From NCBI GenBank assembly GCA_041844735.1, contig JBGZBP010000065.1:1-20656 (forward strand): a stretch of DNA of 20,656 bases, read 5' to 3'. Below the pieces are notes generated by a model that made no database searches, was not told the origin of the DNA, and was given only the letters and a program-made list of their open reading frames with translations. The translations under genes and the position numbers were made by a program. Numbering within the stretch: position 1 is the first letter of the stretch; each line of letters opens with the position of its first letter. This document shows, piece after piece, positions 13,864 through 20,656 of the stretch. Source of the stretch: CAJPNN01 sp041844735 (GTDB lineage: Bacteria; Bacillota; Clostridia; Peptostreptococcales; Anaerovoracaceae).

Positions 13864-16132
13864 AAAAAGACATGAAAAAATTGTGGCGACACTGACCCTG
13901 TTGCTGGCATTTATGATGTTTTCAGGGTTTACAATGCAAGATGGATTCGGCTATGTTTATTATGACAGCAAAGTCGATATTCATAAAGACGTGCAGTATA
14001 ATAATGTTATAGGAAGTAACCCTGCACATGGCATAGAACAGGCATATTTTGTGACGGCAGGACCTAATGCCGCTGTAAAACCGTATGTATTTAACGGAAA
14101 CAGAATAGGAAAAACCAGTATGAAGGATATGGTTGCTTCCTTAAATTCATGGGGATATAAGGTTATAGCGGGAGTAAACGGAGATCTTTATGATACAGGG
14201 TCAGGAACTCCGAAAGGTGTAATGATTCATGAGGGGAAATTATTGACAACAGGATATGCACCTGAAAAAAGTATAGCCTTCGACCAAAACGGAAAAGCAT
14301 TTACAGGGCATGGTGCTCCCACACTAAGTTTGACGGCACAGTTATTGGGAACGGACGGTGTAACGCAGGAAAACTGGGAAACACCTATAGGATTTTTAAA
14401 TGTTCCGCATGGTGGGGGTAAATCTTTGCATCTATATACATCGTGGCAGGGAAGTTCGACAGGGGTCAAAGAAGATTCGTGTGAGGTAATAGTTGATATT
14501 GCAGGTATTTCAGATTTGAAAATAGGGAATAACGTCACCGGAAAGGTGAGCAGTGTGTTGCTGAATGCAAAAAATACCGCCATAGGAGCTAATCAGGTGG
14601 TACTTTCATGTGCGTCGGATTCTCCGTTCCATCCGTATCTTTCGAGGATGGTTGTAGGGTCGGATGTCAATATAAGTGTATCTGAGGGTACATCGGGGCT
14701 TGCAGCGGCTACTGAGGCTATAGGGGCATATCACCTACTTGTTGAAAATGGAAATATAATCACCACAGGCACTAATCTTAATCCGAGAACATGTGTGGGA
14801 ATAAAGGTGGACGGAAGCATAATTTTGTATGTGCTCGATGGCAGACAAAAATGGACGGTTTCTGCCGGATTGGGATTGACAGAAGTGGCAAAACATATGA
14901 TATCACTGGGATGCAAGACCGTATTTAATATGGATGGAGGCGGTTCTTCCAATATTGCAGTCAGAAGAGCAGGGCTTGATACGCTTGCAGGTGTTGTGAA
15001 TTCCGTATCGGATAAGGCTCAGAGAAAGACAGCTAACGGATTATTCTTCGTATATCAGGGAAACGGGAATAAAAATATTGAACATCTGCATATATATCCG
15101 GCGATGACTGTAATGATGCCCGGCAGCAGTGTGCAGCTTAAAGCATACGGTTCGGACAGTGAATATGAATCTGTGATGCTATCATCTCTTCCTGCATTTT
15201 CAGTATCGACAGAGGCGGGAACAATAGACAGTCAGGGAAATTTTACAGCAGGTAATAAAGAAGGAACATATGATGTTTTAGCAAGCGCGGGGAATATAGT
15301 GGGTAAAGCCGCCGTACAGATAGTTAAAGACATTATGATTATTCCATCCGAAAAAAACTTGAATGTCTCTATAGGTGCTACAAAGGACATAAACGTGGTT
15401 GCAAAATTCGGTACCGTTACGGCTATATCTACGGATAATTTATTTAAATGGGAATGTGATCCGGCGGTAGGGACAATAGATAACAACGGGATATTTAAAG
15501 CAGGAAACAGAAATGCATCGGGAAACATCACGGTGTCATATGATACGAAAAAAACTGTAATACCTGTTACCGTGGGAGGTGCGACAGACACCACGTTCAC
15601 AGATGTAATCGGACACTGGGCAGAATATTATATAAAGGATTTGGCAGCCAAGGGAGTGGTAAACGGAATTTCTGCAAATGCTTTTGCTCCTGATATGAAG
15701 CTGACAAGAAGCCAATTTTTGGCGCTGCTTGCCAAGTCTTCAGGCGAAGCGGTTGCGCAGACACCGAAGTCAAACTTTAAGGATGTGCCGGCATATGAAT
15801 GGTATTATAACTATGTTAACTGGGGAAGTAATGCAGGTATTGTCAAGGGTACAGACAAAGGATTTTTCCTGCCGGATGCGGTTATTACAAGAGAACAGAT
15901 GGCTGTAATGCTTGACAAGTATATGAGCTATAAGGTTATAAATATCTCAAAAGGAATAAATATCGCATTTAAGGACAGCAACATGATAAGTGATTGGGCT
16001 AAGGCATCTGTGCTTAAGGCTGTCGATGCAGCAGTCATAGCGGGTAAAGACGGAGGCCGCTTTGATCCTTTGGGCAGTGCTACAAGGGCTGAGGCGGCTA
16101 CGGTGATATGGAAGCTTAACAATACAAAATAA
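13850..16132 (+). CDS. Secreted SLH-domain phosphodiester glycosidase (NAGPA domain)
   Basis: 760-residue exported protein. A basic N-terminus (MRKSKKRHEK) and hydrophobic stretch (to about residue 28) form a signal peptide; the cleavage site is unclear. Residues ~100-405 form a phosphodiester glycosidase domain (PF09992, related to the NAGPA 'uncovering enzyme' that removes GlcNAc from GlcNAc-1-phosphodiesters), with GVNGDLYD from 108, VLDGRQKW at 328-335 and FNMDGGGSSN around D362. Residues ~410-575 look like two Ig-like beta domains (GTIDSQGNFTAGN and GTIDNNGIFKAGN). Three SLH repeats begin near residues 583, 643 and 707, with the motifs TRSQ, TREQ and TRAE; SLH repeats bind pyruvylated secondary cell-wall polymer. 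AAAGGGGGAA precedes ATG 13850, and the gene overlaps the DHHW gene by 14 nt. The enzyme would act anchored on the cell wall; its substrate is unknown. Confidence 0.9.
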   Translation: MRKSKKRHEKIVATLTLLLAFMMFSGFTMQDGFGYVYYDSKVDIHKDVQYNNVIGSNPAHGIEQAYFVTAGPNAAVKPYVFNGNRIGKTSMKDMVASLNSWGYKVIAGVNGDLYDTGSGTPKGVMIHEGKLLTTGYAPEKSIAFDQNGKAFTGHGAPTLSLTAQLLGTDGVTQENWETPIGFLNVPHGGGKSLHLYTSWQGSSTGVKEDSCEVIVDIAGISDLKIGNNVTGKVSSVLLNAKNTAIGANQVVLSCASDSPFHPYLSRMVVGSDVNISVSEGTSGLAAATEAIGAYHLLVENGNIITTGTNLNPRTCVGIKVDGSIILYVLDGRQKWTVSAGLGLTEVAKHMISLGCKTVFNMDGGGSSNIAVRRAGLDTLAGVVNSVSDKAQRKTANGLFFVYQGNGNKNIEHLHIYPAMTVMMPGSSVQLKAYGSDSEYESVMLSSLPAFSVSTEAGTIDSQGNFTAGNKEGTYDVLASAGNIVGKAAVQIVKDIMIIPSEKNLNVSIGATKDINVVAKFGTVTAISTDNLFKWECDPAVGTIDNNGIFKAGNRNASGNITVSYDTKKTVIPVTVGGATDTTFTDVIGHWAEYYIKDLAAKGVVNGISANAFAPDMKLTRSQFLALLAKSSGEAVAQTPKSNFKDVPAYEWYYNYVNWGSNAGIVKGTDKGFFLPDAVITREQMAVMLDKYMSYKVINISKGINIAFKDSNMISDWAKASVLKAVDAAVIAGKDGGRFDPLGSATRAEAATVIWKLNNTK

Positions 16133-16154
16133 AATCATTTCATGGGGAGTGACT

Positions 16155-17408
16155 ATGACAGAAATAATAAGATTAAAAAACGGAATGAGAATGGTATTTG
16201 AGGAATTGCCGCATTTGAAGTCCGCATCTATAGGCATATGGGTAAGAGCGGGCTCTATAAACGAGCAGAAAAAGAACATGGGGATTTCTCATTTGATCGA
16301 GCATATGATGTTCAAAGGTACAGAAAATCGTACAGCCAAAGAAATAGCAACCAATGTAGATAAAATTGGCGGACAGATAAATGCATTTACAGGAAAAGAG
16401 GCAACATGTTATTATATTAAGACCGTTTCCGACAAAATTGATGCAGCATGCGATATTTTAGCAGATATGTTTTTGAATTCACAGTTTGACAAAGAACTTA
16501 TGAAAAGAGAAAAACAGGTTATATATGAAGAAATGAAAATGAGTAACGACGATCCGGATGATGTGGCTCATGATATGCTTTGTGAGACAATATTCAAAGA
16601 ACATCCGCTGGGAAAATCTATTATAGGAACTAAGAGTTCATTGTCAGGAATTACCAGAAATATGATAATGGAATATATAGAGAAAGAATATACCCTTGAC
16701 AGTATAGTTATTTCAGTTTCGGGAGCATTCAACAAAGAGAAGGTGGCAGCTTTTTTTGAGGAGCGTTTTGCAGCTCTAAAACCCCATAAAAATGCCTTTA
16801 CTCCCGTGAAGTTTAATTATAATAGAGGATATAAAACTAAGGTTAAGGATGTAGAACAATCACATATTTTTTTAGGATTGCCGACAATATCAATAAAGGA
16901 CGACCGCTATTATGCATTTGCGATAATGAACACCTTGATGGGAGGCAGCATGGGATCAAGACTTTTCCAAAATATTAGAGAAGAAAAAGGATTGGCGTAT
17001 TCCGTATACTCAATGCAGGCGGCGTATCAGGACACAGGATATTATATGATATATGCAGGTGTGGCGGATGATAAAATAAAGGATGTCATATCGGCAGTAA
17101 AGGAAGAGCTTGGAAGGTTGAAGCTTGATGGTGTAAGTGCTGACGAGATGGAAGCTGCAAGACAGCAAATAAGAAGCAGTTATATATATTCACAGGAGAA
17201 TACAAACAGCAGGATGATGGCAAATGGGAAAAATCTGCTGTTGCTCGACAAGGTATTTGAGGCGGAAGAAGTAGTGGCGGCAATAGATGAGGTCAATTTG
17301 GATAATATGCGTGAAGTTGCGGATATGATCGGAGATATGGATATGTACAGTGCATCTCTTGTTACCGGAAAAAAGATTTCCCTTTCAAACATTATGAGAG
17401 GAGTATAG
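16155..17408 (+). CDS. M16-family zinc peptidase (MlpA/YmxG type)
   Basis: 417-residue M16 (pitrilysin/insulinase-like) metallopeptidase. The inverted zinc motif HLIEH is at 46-50 with the distal glutamate at E125 or E126 in VIYEEMKM. The C-terminal half carries the partner M16 domain, with GGSMGSRLFQNIREEKGLAYSVYS, the usual R/Y substrate-binding segment. It has no signal peptide and is probably cytoplasmic. The Bacillus relative MlpA (YmxG) also lies downstream of pnp, so genomic position supports the assignment; its physiological substrate is not well established. GGGGAG at 16144-16149 sets the start at ATG 16155; an in-frame GTG at 16149 overlaps the ribosome site. It starts 22 nt after the SLH gene and is followed by dut with a 4-nt gap. 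Confidence 0.93.
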   Translation: MTEIIRLKNGMRMVFEELPHLKSASIGIWVRAGSINEQKKNMGISHLIEHMMFKGTENRTAKEIATNVDKIGGQINAFTGKEATCYYIKTVSDKIDAACDILADMFLNSQFDKELMKREKQVIYEEMKMSNDDPDDVAHDMLCETIFKEHPLGKSIIGTKSSLSGITRNMIMEYIEKEYTLDSIVISVSGAFNKEKVAAFFEERFAALKPHKNAFTPVKFNYNRGYKTKVKDVEQSHIFLGLPTISIKDDRYYAFAIMNTLMGGSMGSRLFQNIREEKGLAYSVYSMQAAYQDTGYYMIYAGVADDKIKDVISAVKEELGRLKLDGVSADEMEAARQQIRSSYIYSQENTNSRMMANGKNLLLLDKVFEAEEVVAAIDEVNLDNMREVADMIGDMDMYSASLVTGKKISLSNIMRGV

Positions 17409-17412
17409 AGGT

Positions 17413-17865
17413 ATGGCGAAAATAAAAATGGTCTTCAAAGGTGAGACTGTACCGAGATATGAAACGACAGGAGCAAGCGGTATGGATATTTGTGCATATT
17501 TGCCTGAAATACAGGATGTCGAGATAGAGCCGGGAAAGAGATTCCTGGTACCTACAGGAATATTTGTACAGATACCTACAGGATATGAGCTTCAGATTCG
17601 TGCCAGATCGGGATTGGCTATAAAATACGGTATATGCTTGGCCAATGGAATAGGGACCATCGATGAAGACTACAGAGGGGAATTACAAATTCCTCTTATT
17701 AACTTAGGTGAAGATACATTTAAAATTTCGCACGGAGACCGCATAGCACAGATGGTGATGTGTAAATATGAAAAAGTGACCATAGAAATGGTTGAAAATC
17801 TTGATGACAGCGAACGTGGAGCAGGGGGATTCGGGCACACGGGAATAAGCAGGAAAGAAAAATAA
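17413..17865 (+). CDS. dut: Deoxyuridine 5'-triphosphate nucleotidohydrolase (dUTPase)
   Basis: 150-residue trimeric dUTPase, converting dUTP to dUMP and pyrophosphate, which keeps uracil out of DNA and supplies dUMP for thymidylate synthesis. All five motifs are present: ASGMDICAY (1), RSGLAIKYG (2), GTIDEDYRGELQIPLINLG (3), GDRIAQMV (4) and RGAGGFGHTGI (5), the last being the flexible P-loop-like tail that closes over the nucleotide. Length is normal. The ribosome site AGGAG (17399-17403) is inside the end of the upstream peptidase gene, 9 nt before the ATG. Cotranscription with the M16 gene and dgt is likely, as no terminator is visible on either side. Confidence 0.97.
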   Translation: MAKIKMVFKGETVPRYETTGASGMDICAYLPEIQDVEIEPGKRFLVPTGIFVQIPTGYELQIRARSGLAIKYGICLANGIGTIDEDYRGELQIPLINLGEDTFKISHGDRIAQMVMCKYEKVTIEMVENLDDSERGAGGFGHTGISRKEK

Positions 17866-17899
17866 ACCGACTCGAATAAAGTTTACAATAGGAGATTTT

Positions 17900-18919
17900 A
17901 TGTCAATAAGAAAAAGATCAGAGGAACTTGAATACAGAATTCTTTCCGATAAGGCGGCAAAATCTGCTGAGTCAAAAGGCAGGAAAGTATTTGAAGAAAA
18001 ATGTGAAATCAGAACAGAGTACCAGAGAGACCGGGATAGAATAATCCATTCCAAAGCTTTCAGGAGATTGATGCATAAAACTCAGGTTTTTTTAGCTCCT
18101 GAGGGGGATCATTTCAGGACACGATTGACCCACACCGTGGAAGTTTCTCAAATTTCAAGAACGATTGCACGCGCGTTAAATTTGAATGAAGATTTAACAG
18201 AGGCGATAGCAATGGGACATGATTTAGGGCATACACCTTTCGGACATAACGGTGAGGAATTTCTGAACAAGATGCATTATGCCGGATTTAAACACAATGT
18301 CCAAAGTTTGAGAGTAGTAGACTTGTTGGAATCTACAGGATTGAGACGTGGAATGAATCTGACGGAGGAAGTGCGTGACGGAATATTGAATCATACAGGA
18401 CAAGGTGTACCTTTTACTTTGGAAGGACAGATAGTTAAAATAAGCGATAGAATAGCATATATAAACCATGATATAGATGACGCTATAAGAGCAGGTATTA
18501 TAAGCAGAGAGGATTTGCCTGAGTCTTGTATTAAACTTCTCGGTAATACTCACAGTATAAGAATCAATAACCTTGTTGTAGATCTTGTGAACTATTCAAA
18601 AGACAGAGAATATATAAGTTTGAGTGATGAATTTGCAGAGCAGATGAGTTTGCTCAGGAAATTCATGTTTGAGAACGTTTATAGAAGTGAACATGTAAAA
18701 AAGGCGGAGGATTTATCCAAGATAGAAACCATGCTCGGAATGTTGTATAGTTACTACAAGGAGAATGAAGAAGAACTTCCGGATGAACTTTTGACACTTC
18801 TTGACGATGAAAAAAAGGATGATGTAGTTAAGGATCATATAGCGGGAATGACCGACAGATATGCCATCCACATATTTGAAGAGTTATTTGTACCGAAGGC
18901 ATATTCCGGAATGAAGTAA
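17900..18919 (+). CDS. dgt: Deoxyguanosinetriphosphate triphosphohydrolase-like protein (HD domain)
   Basis: 339-residue Dgt-like protein. This family hydrolyses dNTPs to deoxynucleosides and triphosphate, and many members need another dNTP as activator; exact substrate preference cannot be read here. The metal-binding HD set is intact: H78 (RLTHTVEV), H107-D108 (MGHDLGHTPFGH, with H111 and H116 nearby) and D183 (KISDRIAYINHD). The conserved start IRKRSEELEYRILSDKAAKS and the segment RDRDRIIHSKAFRRL are typical of the clostridial branch. ATG 17900 follows AGGAG at 17890-17894. It sits between dut and dnaG, linking dNTP pool control to replication. The gene was formerly annotated in many genomes as dGTPase; 'dgt-like' is the cautious name. 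Confidence 0.93.
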   Translation: MSIRKRSEELEYRILSDKAAKSAESKGRKVFEEKCEIRTEYQRDRDRIIHSKAFRRLMHKTQVFLAPEGDHFRTRLTHTVEVSQISRTIARALNLNEDLTEAIAMGHDLGHTPFGHNGEEFLNKMHYAGFKHNVQSLRVVDLLESTGLRRGMNLTEEVRDGILNHTGQGVPFTLEGQIVKISDRIAYINHDIDDAIRAGIISREDLPESCIKLLGNTHSIRINNLVVDLVNYSKDREYISLSDEFAEQMSLLRKFMFENVYRSEHVKKAEDLSKIETMLGMLYSYYKENEEELPDELLTLLDDEKKDDVVKDHIAGMTDRYAIHIFEELFVPKAYSGMK

Positions 18920-18944
18920 ATTGCAATATCTTGGAGGCTTGACA

Positions 18945-20656
18945 ATGGGAATAAGTGATGAGATAAAGGCAAGGTGTAATATCGTAGATGTTATAGGCCG
19001 ATGTGTAAATCTGAAGAAATCAGGAAGTAACTACAAAGGGGTTTGTCCGTTTCATAATGAAAAAACTCCGTCTTTTGTAGTGTCCGAGTCAAAACAGATT
19101 TTCAACTGCTTCGGATGCGGAGAAAAGGGCGATGTGATTTCCTTTGTTGAAAAATACTACAATCTCTCGTTTCAAGAAGCCATAGAAAAATTGGCTACCG
19201 AGTATAATATCGAATTAAAAAATACGAACTTCCATAATGAAAAAAGAAACGATAAGTATTATGAAATTAATGCACGGGCAGCAAAATTTTTCTTTGAGCA
19301 AATAAAAAAAGAATCAAATCCTGCATATAAATATATCCGAAATAGAGGTATATCGGATGAAACTATAGTTAAATTCGGGATGGGATATGCTCCCGACAGT
19401 TGGGATGAGTTCATTATGGAAATGAAGAAATTTAGCATAGAGCCGGATGATTTATTGAAACTTGGATTGGCATCTGAAGGAAAAAGAGGCGTATACAGTA
19501 AATTCAGAAACAGGCTGATGTTCCCTATAATAAACACAAGAGGAAAGGTAATAGGATTTGGTGGGAGAGTGCTTGATGACGGCGTTCCTAAATACCTCAA
19601 TTCACCTGAATCTGACGTTTTTAAGAAAAAAAATAATTTATTTGCCATAAATCTGACTCGCAGAGAAATAGGAAATGAAAATGCAGTTATATTGGTGGAG
19701 GGATATATGGATGTAATTTCACTGTATCAAAACGGTGTCAAAAATGTTGTTGCATCCCTGGGTACAGCCCTTACACCAAACCAGGCAATGATGATAAAAA
19801 GATACACTAACAATGTGATTATAGCATATGACAGTGACAGTGCAGGTAAAGCTGCAACCATGAGGGCGATTGAGATTCTGTCGGCTGAAAGCATTAAGGT
19901 TCGGGTACTTTCTCTCAGTCAGGGAAAAGATCCGGATGAGTTTATAAAAAAGCATGGAAAAGAAAGGTTTATTGCGGAAGTATCAGATGCTATGACAGCT
20001 ACATCATTTAAAATGGCGATGCTGAGAGAAAAATATAATATCAAAACCGAAGAGGGTCTCATAAACTTTATTAATGAAGCGGTTCCGGAGTTAAAAAAGC
20101 TTTCGCCGGTAGAATCGGAGCTGGAAATAAAAAAACTTGTCAGAGAGACAGGGATTTCCGAGGGGACACTTGTCAGGCAGGTACTTAATACATCAGAAAT
20201 AAATAAAGACGAGATGTTGCCTGTAAGAGATTATGAGCAGGATAAGGCGGGAAAGAAAGAAAAAAAATTTTCACAATACGAGGGATATTTTATCAAATTA
20301 ATGGTTTTAAGACCTGATTTTATGGGTAAAATAAAAGTCTATGATTTTATTTTCAAGAATCCTGCCCCCATAAATATATATCAAATTGCAGTAAGGCTTT
20401 ATGAAGAGTTTGATAGGGAGATAGATTTGGGAAAGCTTCGAGACAGCCTTGATGACGAAACTCTCGGCATATTTGATGAAATAATGGAATCGATTGTTAT
20501 CAGCGGGAATGAGAGTGATGTTTTTGAGCAATGCATTATGGCAATTGAGAAAATAAACTTTGAAAAGAGGCAAAAAGATATTATAAAAACACTTGCTATT
20601 CTTGACGAGACAAAGGATAAAGAAGAAGTGGACAGATTGACACTTGAACTATTGGA
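18945..20656 (+). CDS. dnaG: DNA primase, 3' end outside window
   Basis: DnaG primase, which makes RNA primers for Okazaki fragments with the replicative helicase. 570 codons are visible and the frame is still open at the window end; bacterial DnaG is usually about 590-610 residues, so only a short tail is missing. The N-terminal zinc-binding domain has C34, H37, C55 and C58 (CPFH...CFGC). The RNA polymerase core contains KFRNRLMFPI, GFGGR and the Toprim acidic residues E252 (VEGYMD) and D296/D298 (YDSDSAG). The C-terminal part is the helicase-interaction region, poorly conserved as usual. The start is at ATG 18945 with GGAGG at 18933-18937; the gene lies 25 nt after dgt. In Firmicutes dnaG normally precedes rpoD, which would be expected just beyond the window. 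Confidence 0.96.
   Translation, partial: MGISDEIKARCNIVDVIGRCVNLKKSGSNYKGVCPFHNEKTPSFVVSESKQIFNCFGCGEKGDVISFVEKYYNLSFQEAIEKLATEYNIELKNTNFHNEKRNDKYYEINARAAKFFFEQIKKESNPAYKYIRNRGISDETIVKFGMGYAPDSWDEFIMEMKKFSIEPDDLLKLGLASEGKRGVYSKFRNRLMFPIINTRGKVIGFGGRVLDDGVPKYLNSPESDVFKKKNNLFAINLTRREIGNENAVILVEGYMDVISLYQNGVKNVVASLGTALTPNQAMMIKRYTNNVIIAYDSDSAGKAATMRAIEILSAESIKVRVLSLSQGKDPDEFIKKHGKERFIAEVSDAMTATSFKMAMLREKYNIKTEEGLINFINEAVPELKKLSPVESELEIKKLVRETGISEGTLVRQVLNTSEINKDEMLPVRDYEQDKAGKKEKKFSQYEGYFIKLMVLRPDFMGKIKVYDFIFKNPAPINIYQIAVRLYEEFDREIDLGKLRDSLDDETLGIFDEIMESIVISGNESDVFEQCIMAIEKINFEKRQKDIIKTLAILDETKDKEEVDRLTLELL

Noticed and set aside
17866..17899. Possible promoter with TACAAT (17884-17889) before dgt
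   Set aside because: No -35 box is found at the right distance, and the hexamer lies almost against the ribosome site.

Overview
This window is a gene-dense, single-strand (+) stretch of a low-GC Firmicutes chromosome, most likely from the class Clostridia. The evidence is AT-rich codon use (AGA for Arg, AAA for Lys), strong AGGAGG-type ribosome sites, CodY and codY-linked hslVU, and an S-layer-homology (SLH) protein. The exact genus cannot be read from the sequence. All genes point the same way. Intergenic gaps are short; the longest are about 135 nt before rpsO and 100 nt before codY. No rRNA, tRNA, CRISPR, insertion sequence or phage gene is visible.

Region 1 (1-2818) is a DNA-uptake/recombination cluster: the 3' part of yraN (start lies outside the window), the comM/yifB AAA+ ATPase, and dprA. 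Region 2 (2808-6968) is topA-hslV-hslU. It probably starts at a good sigma-A promoter inside the end of dprA and runs as one transcript into the two-subunit HslUV protease. Region 3 (6976-8531) is codY, with its own promoter, a CodY-box-like palindrome and a clear terminator, followed by a YigZ/IMPACT-family gene. The topA-hslVU-codY order resembles the Bacillus codVWXY region without the xerC-like codV.

Region 4 (8523-11163) is rpsO-pnp. It has a strong promoter overlapping the yigZ stop codon, a structured rpsO leader, a terminator between rpsO and pnp, and another after pnp. Region 5 (11164-16132) is the most unusual part. It is a tightly coupled three-gene cassette encoding a membrane-bound O-acyltransferase (AlgI/PatA type), a DHHW-family AlgJ/AlgX-like O-acetyltransferase partner, and a secreted phosphodiester glycosidase (NAGPA domain) with Ig-like regions and three SLH repeats. 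It looks like a cell-surface glycopolymer acetylation and remodelling module set inside an otherwise conserved housekeeping block.

Region 6 (16155-20656) returns to housekeeping: an M16 zinc peptidase (MlpA/YmxG type), dut (dUTPase), dgt (HD-domain dNTP triphosphohydrolase) and dnaG (primase, cut by the window end). Nucleotide-pool control is thus placed directly upstream of primase. The main themes are DNA processing, RNA turnover, protein quality control and nutrient-responsive regulation, interrupted by one envelope-modification cassette.
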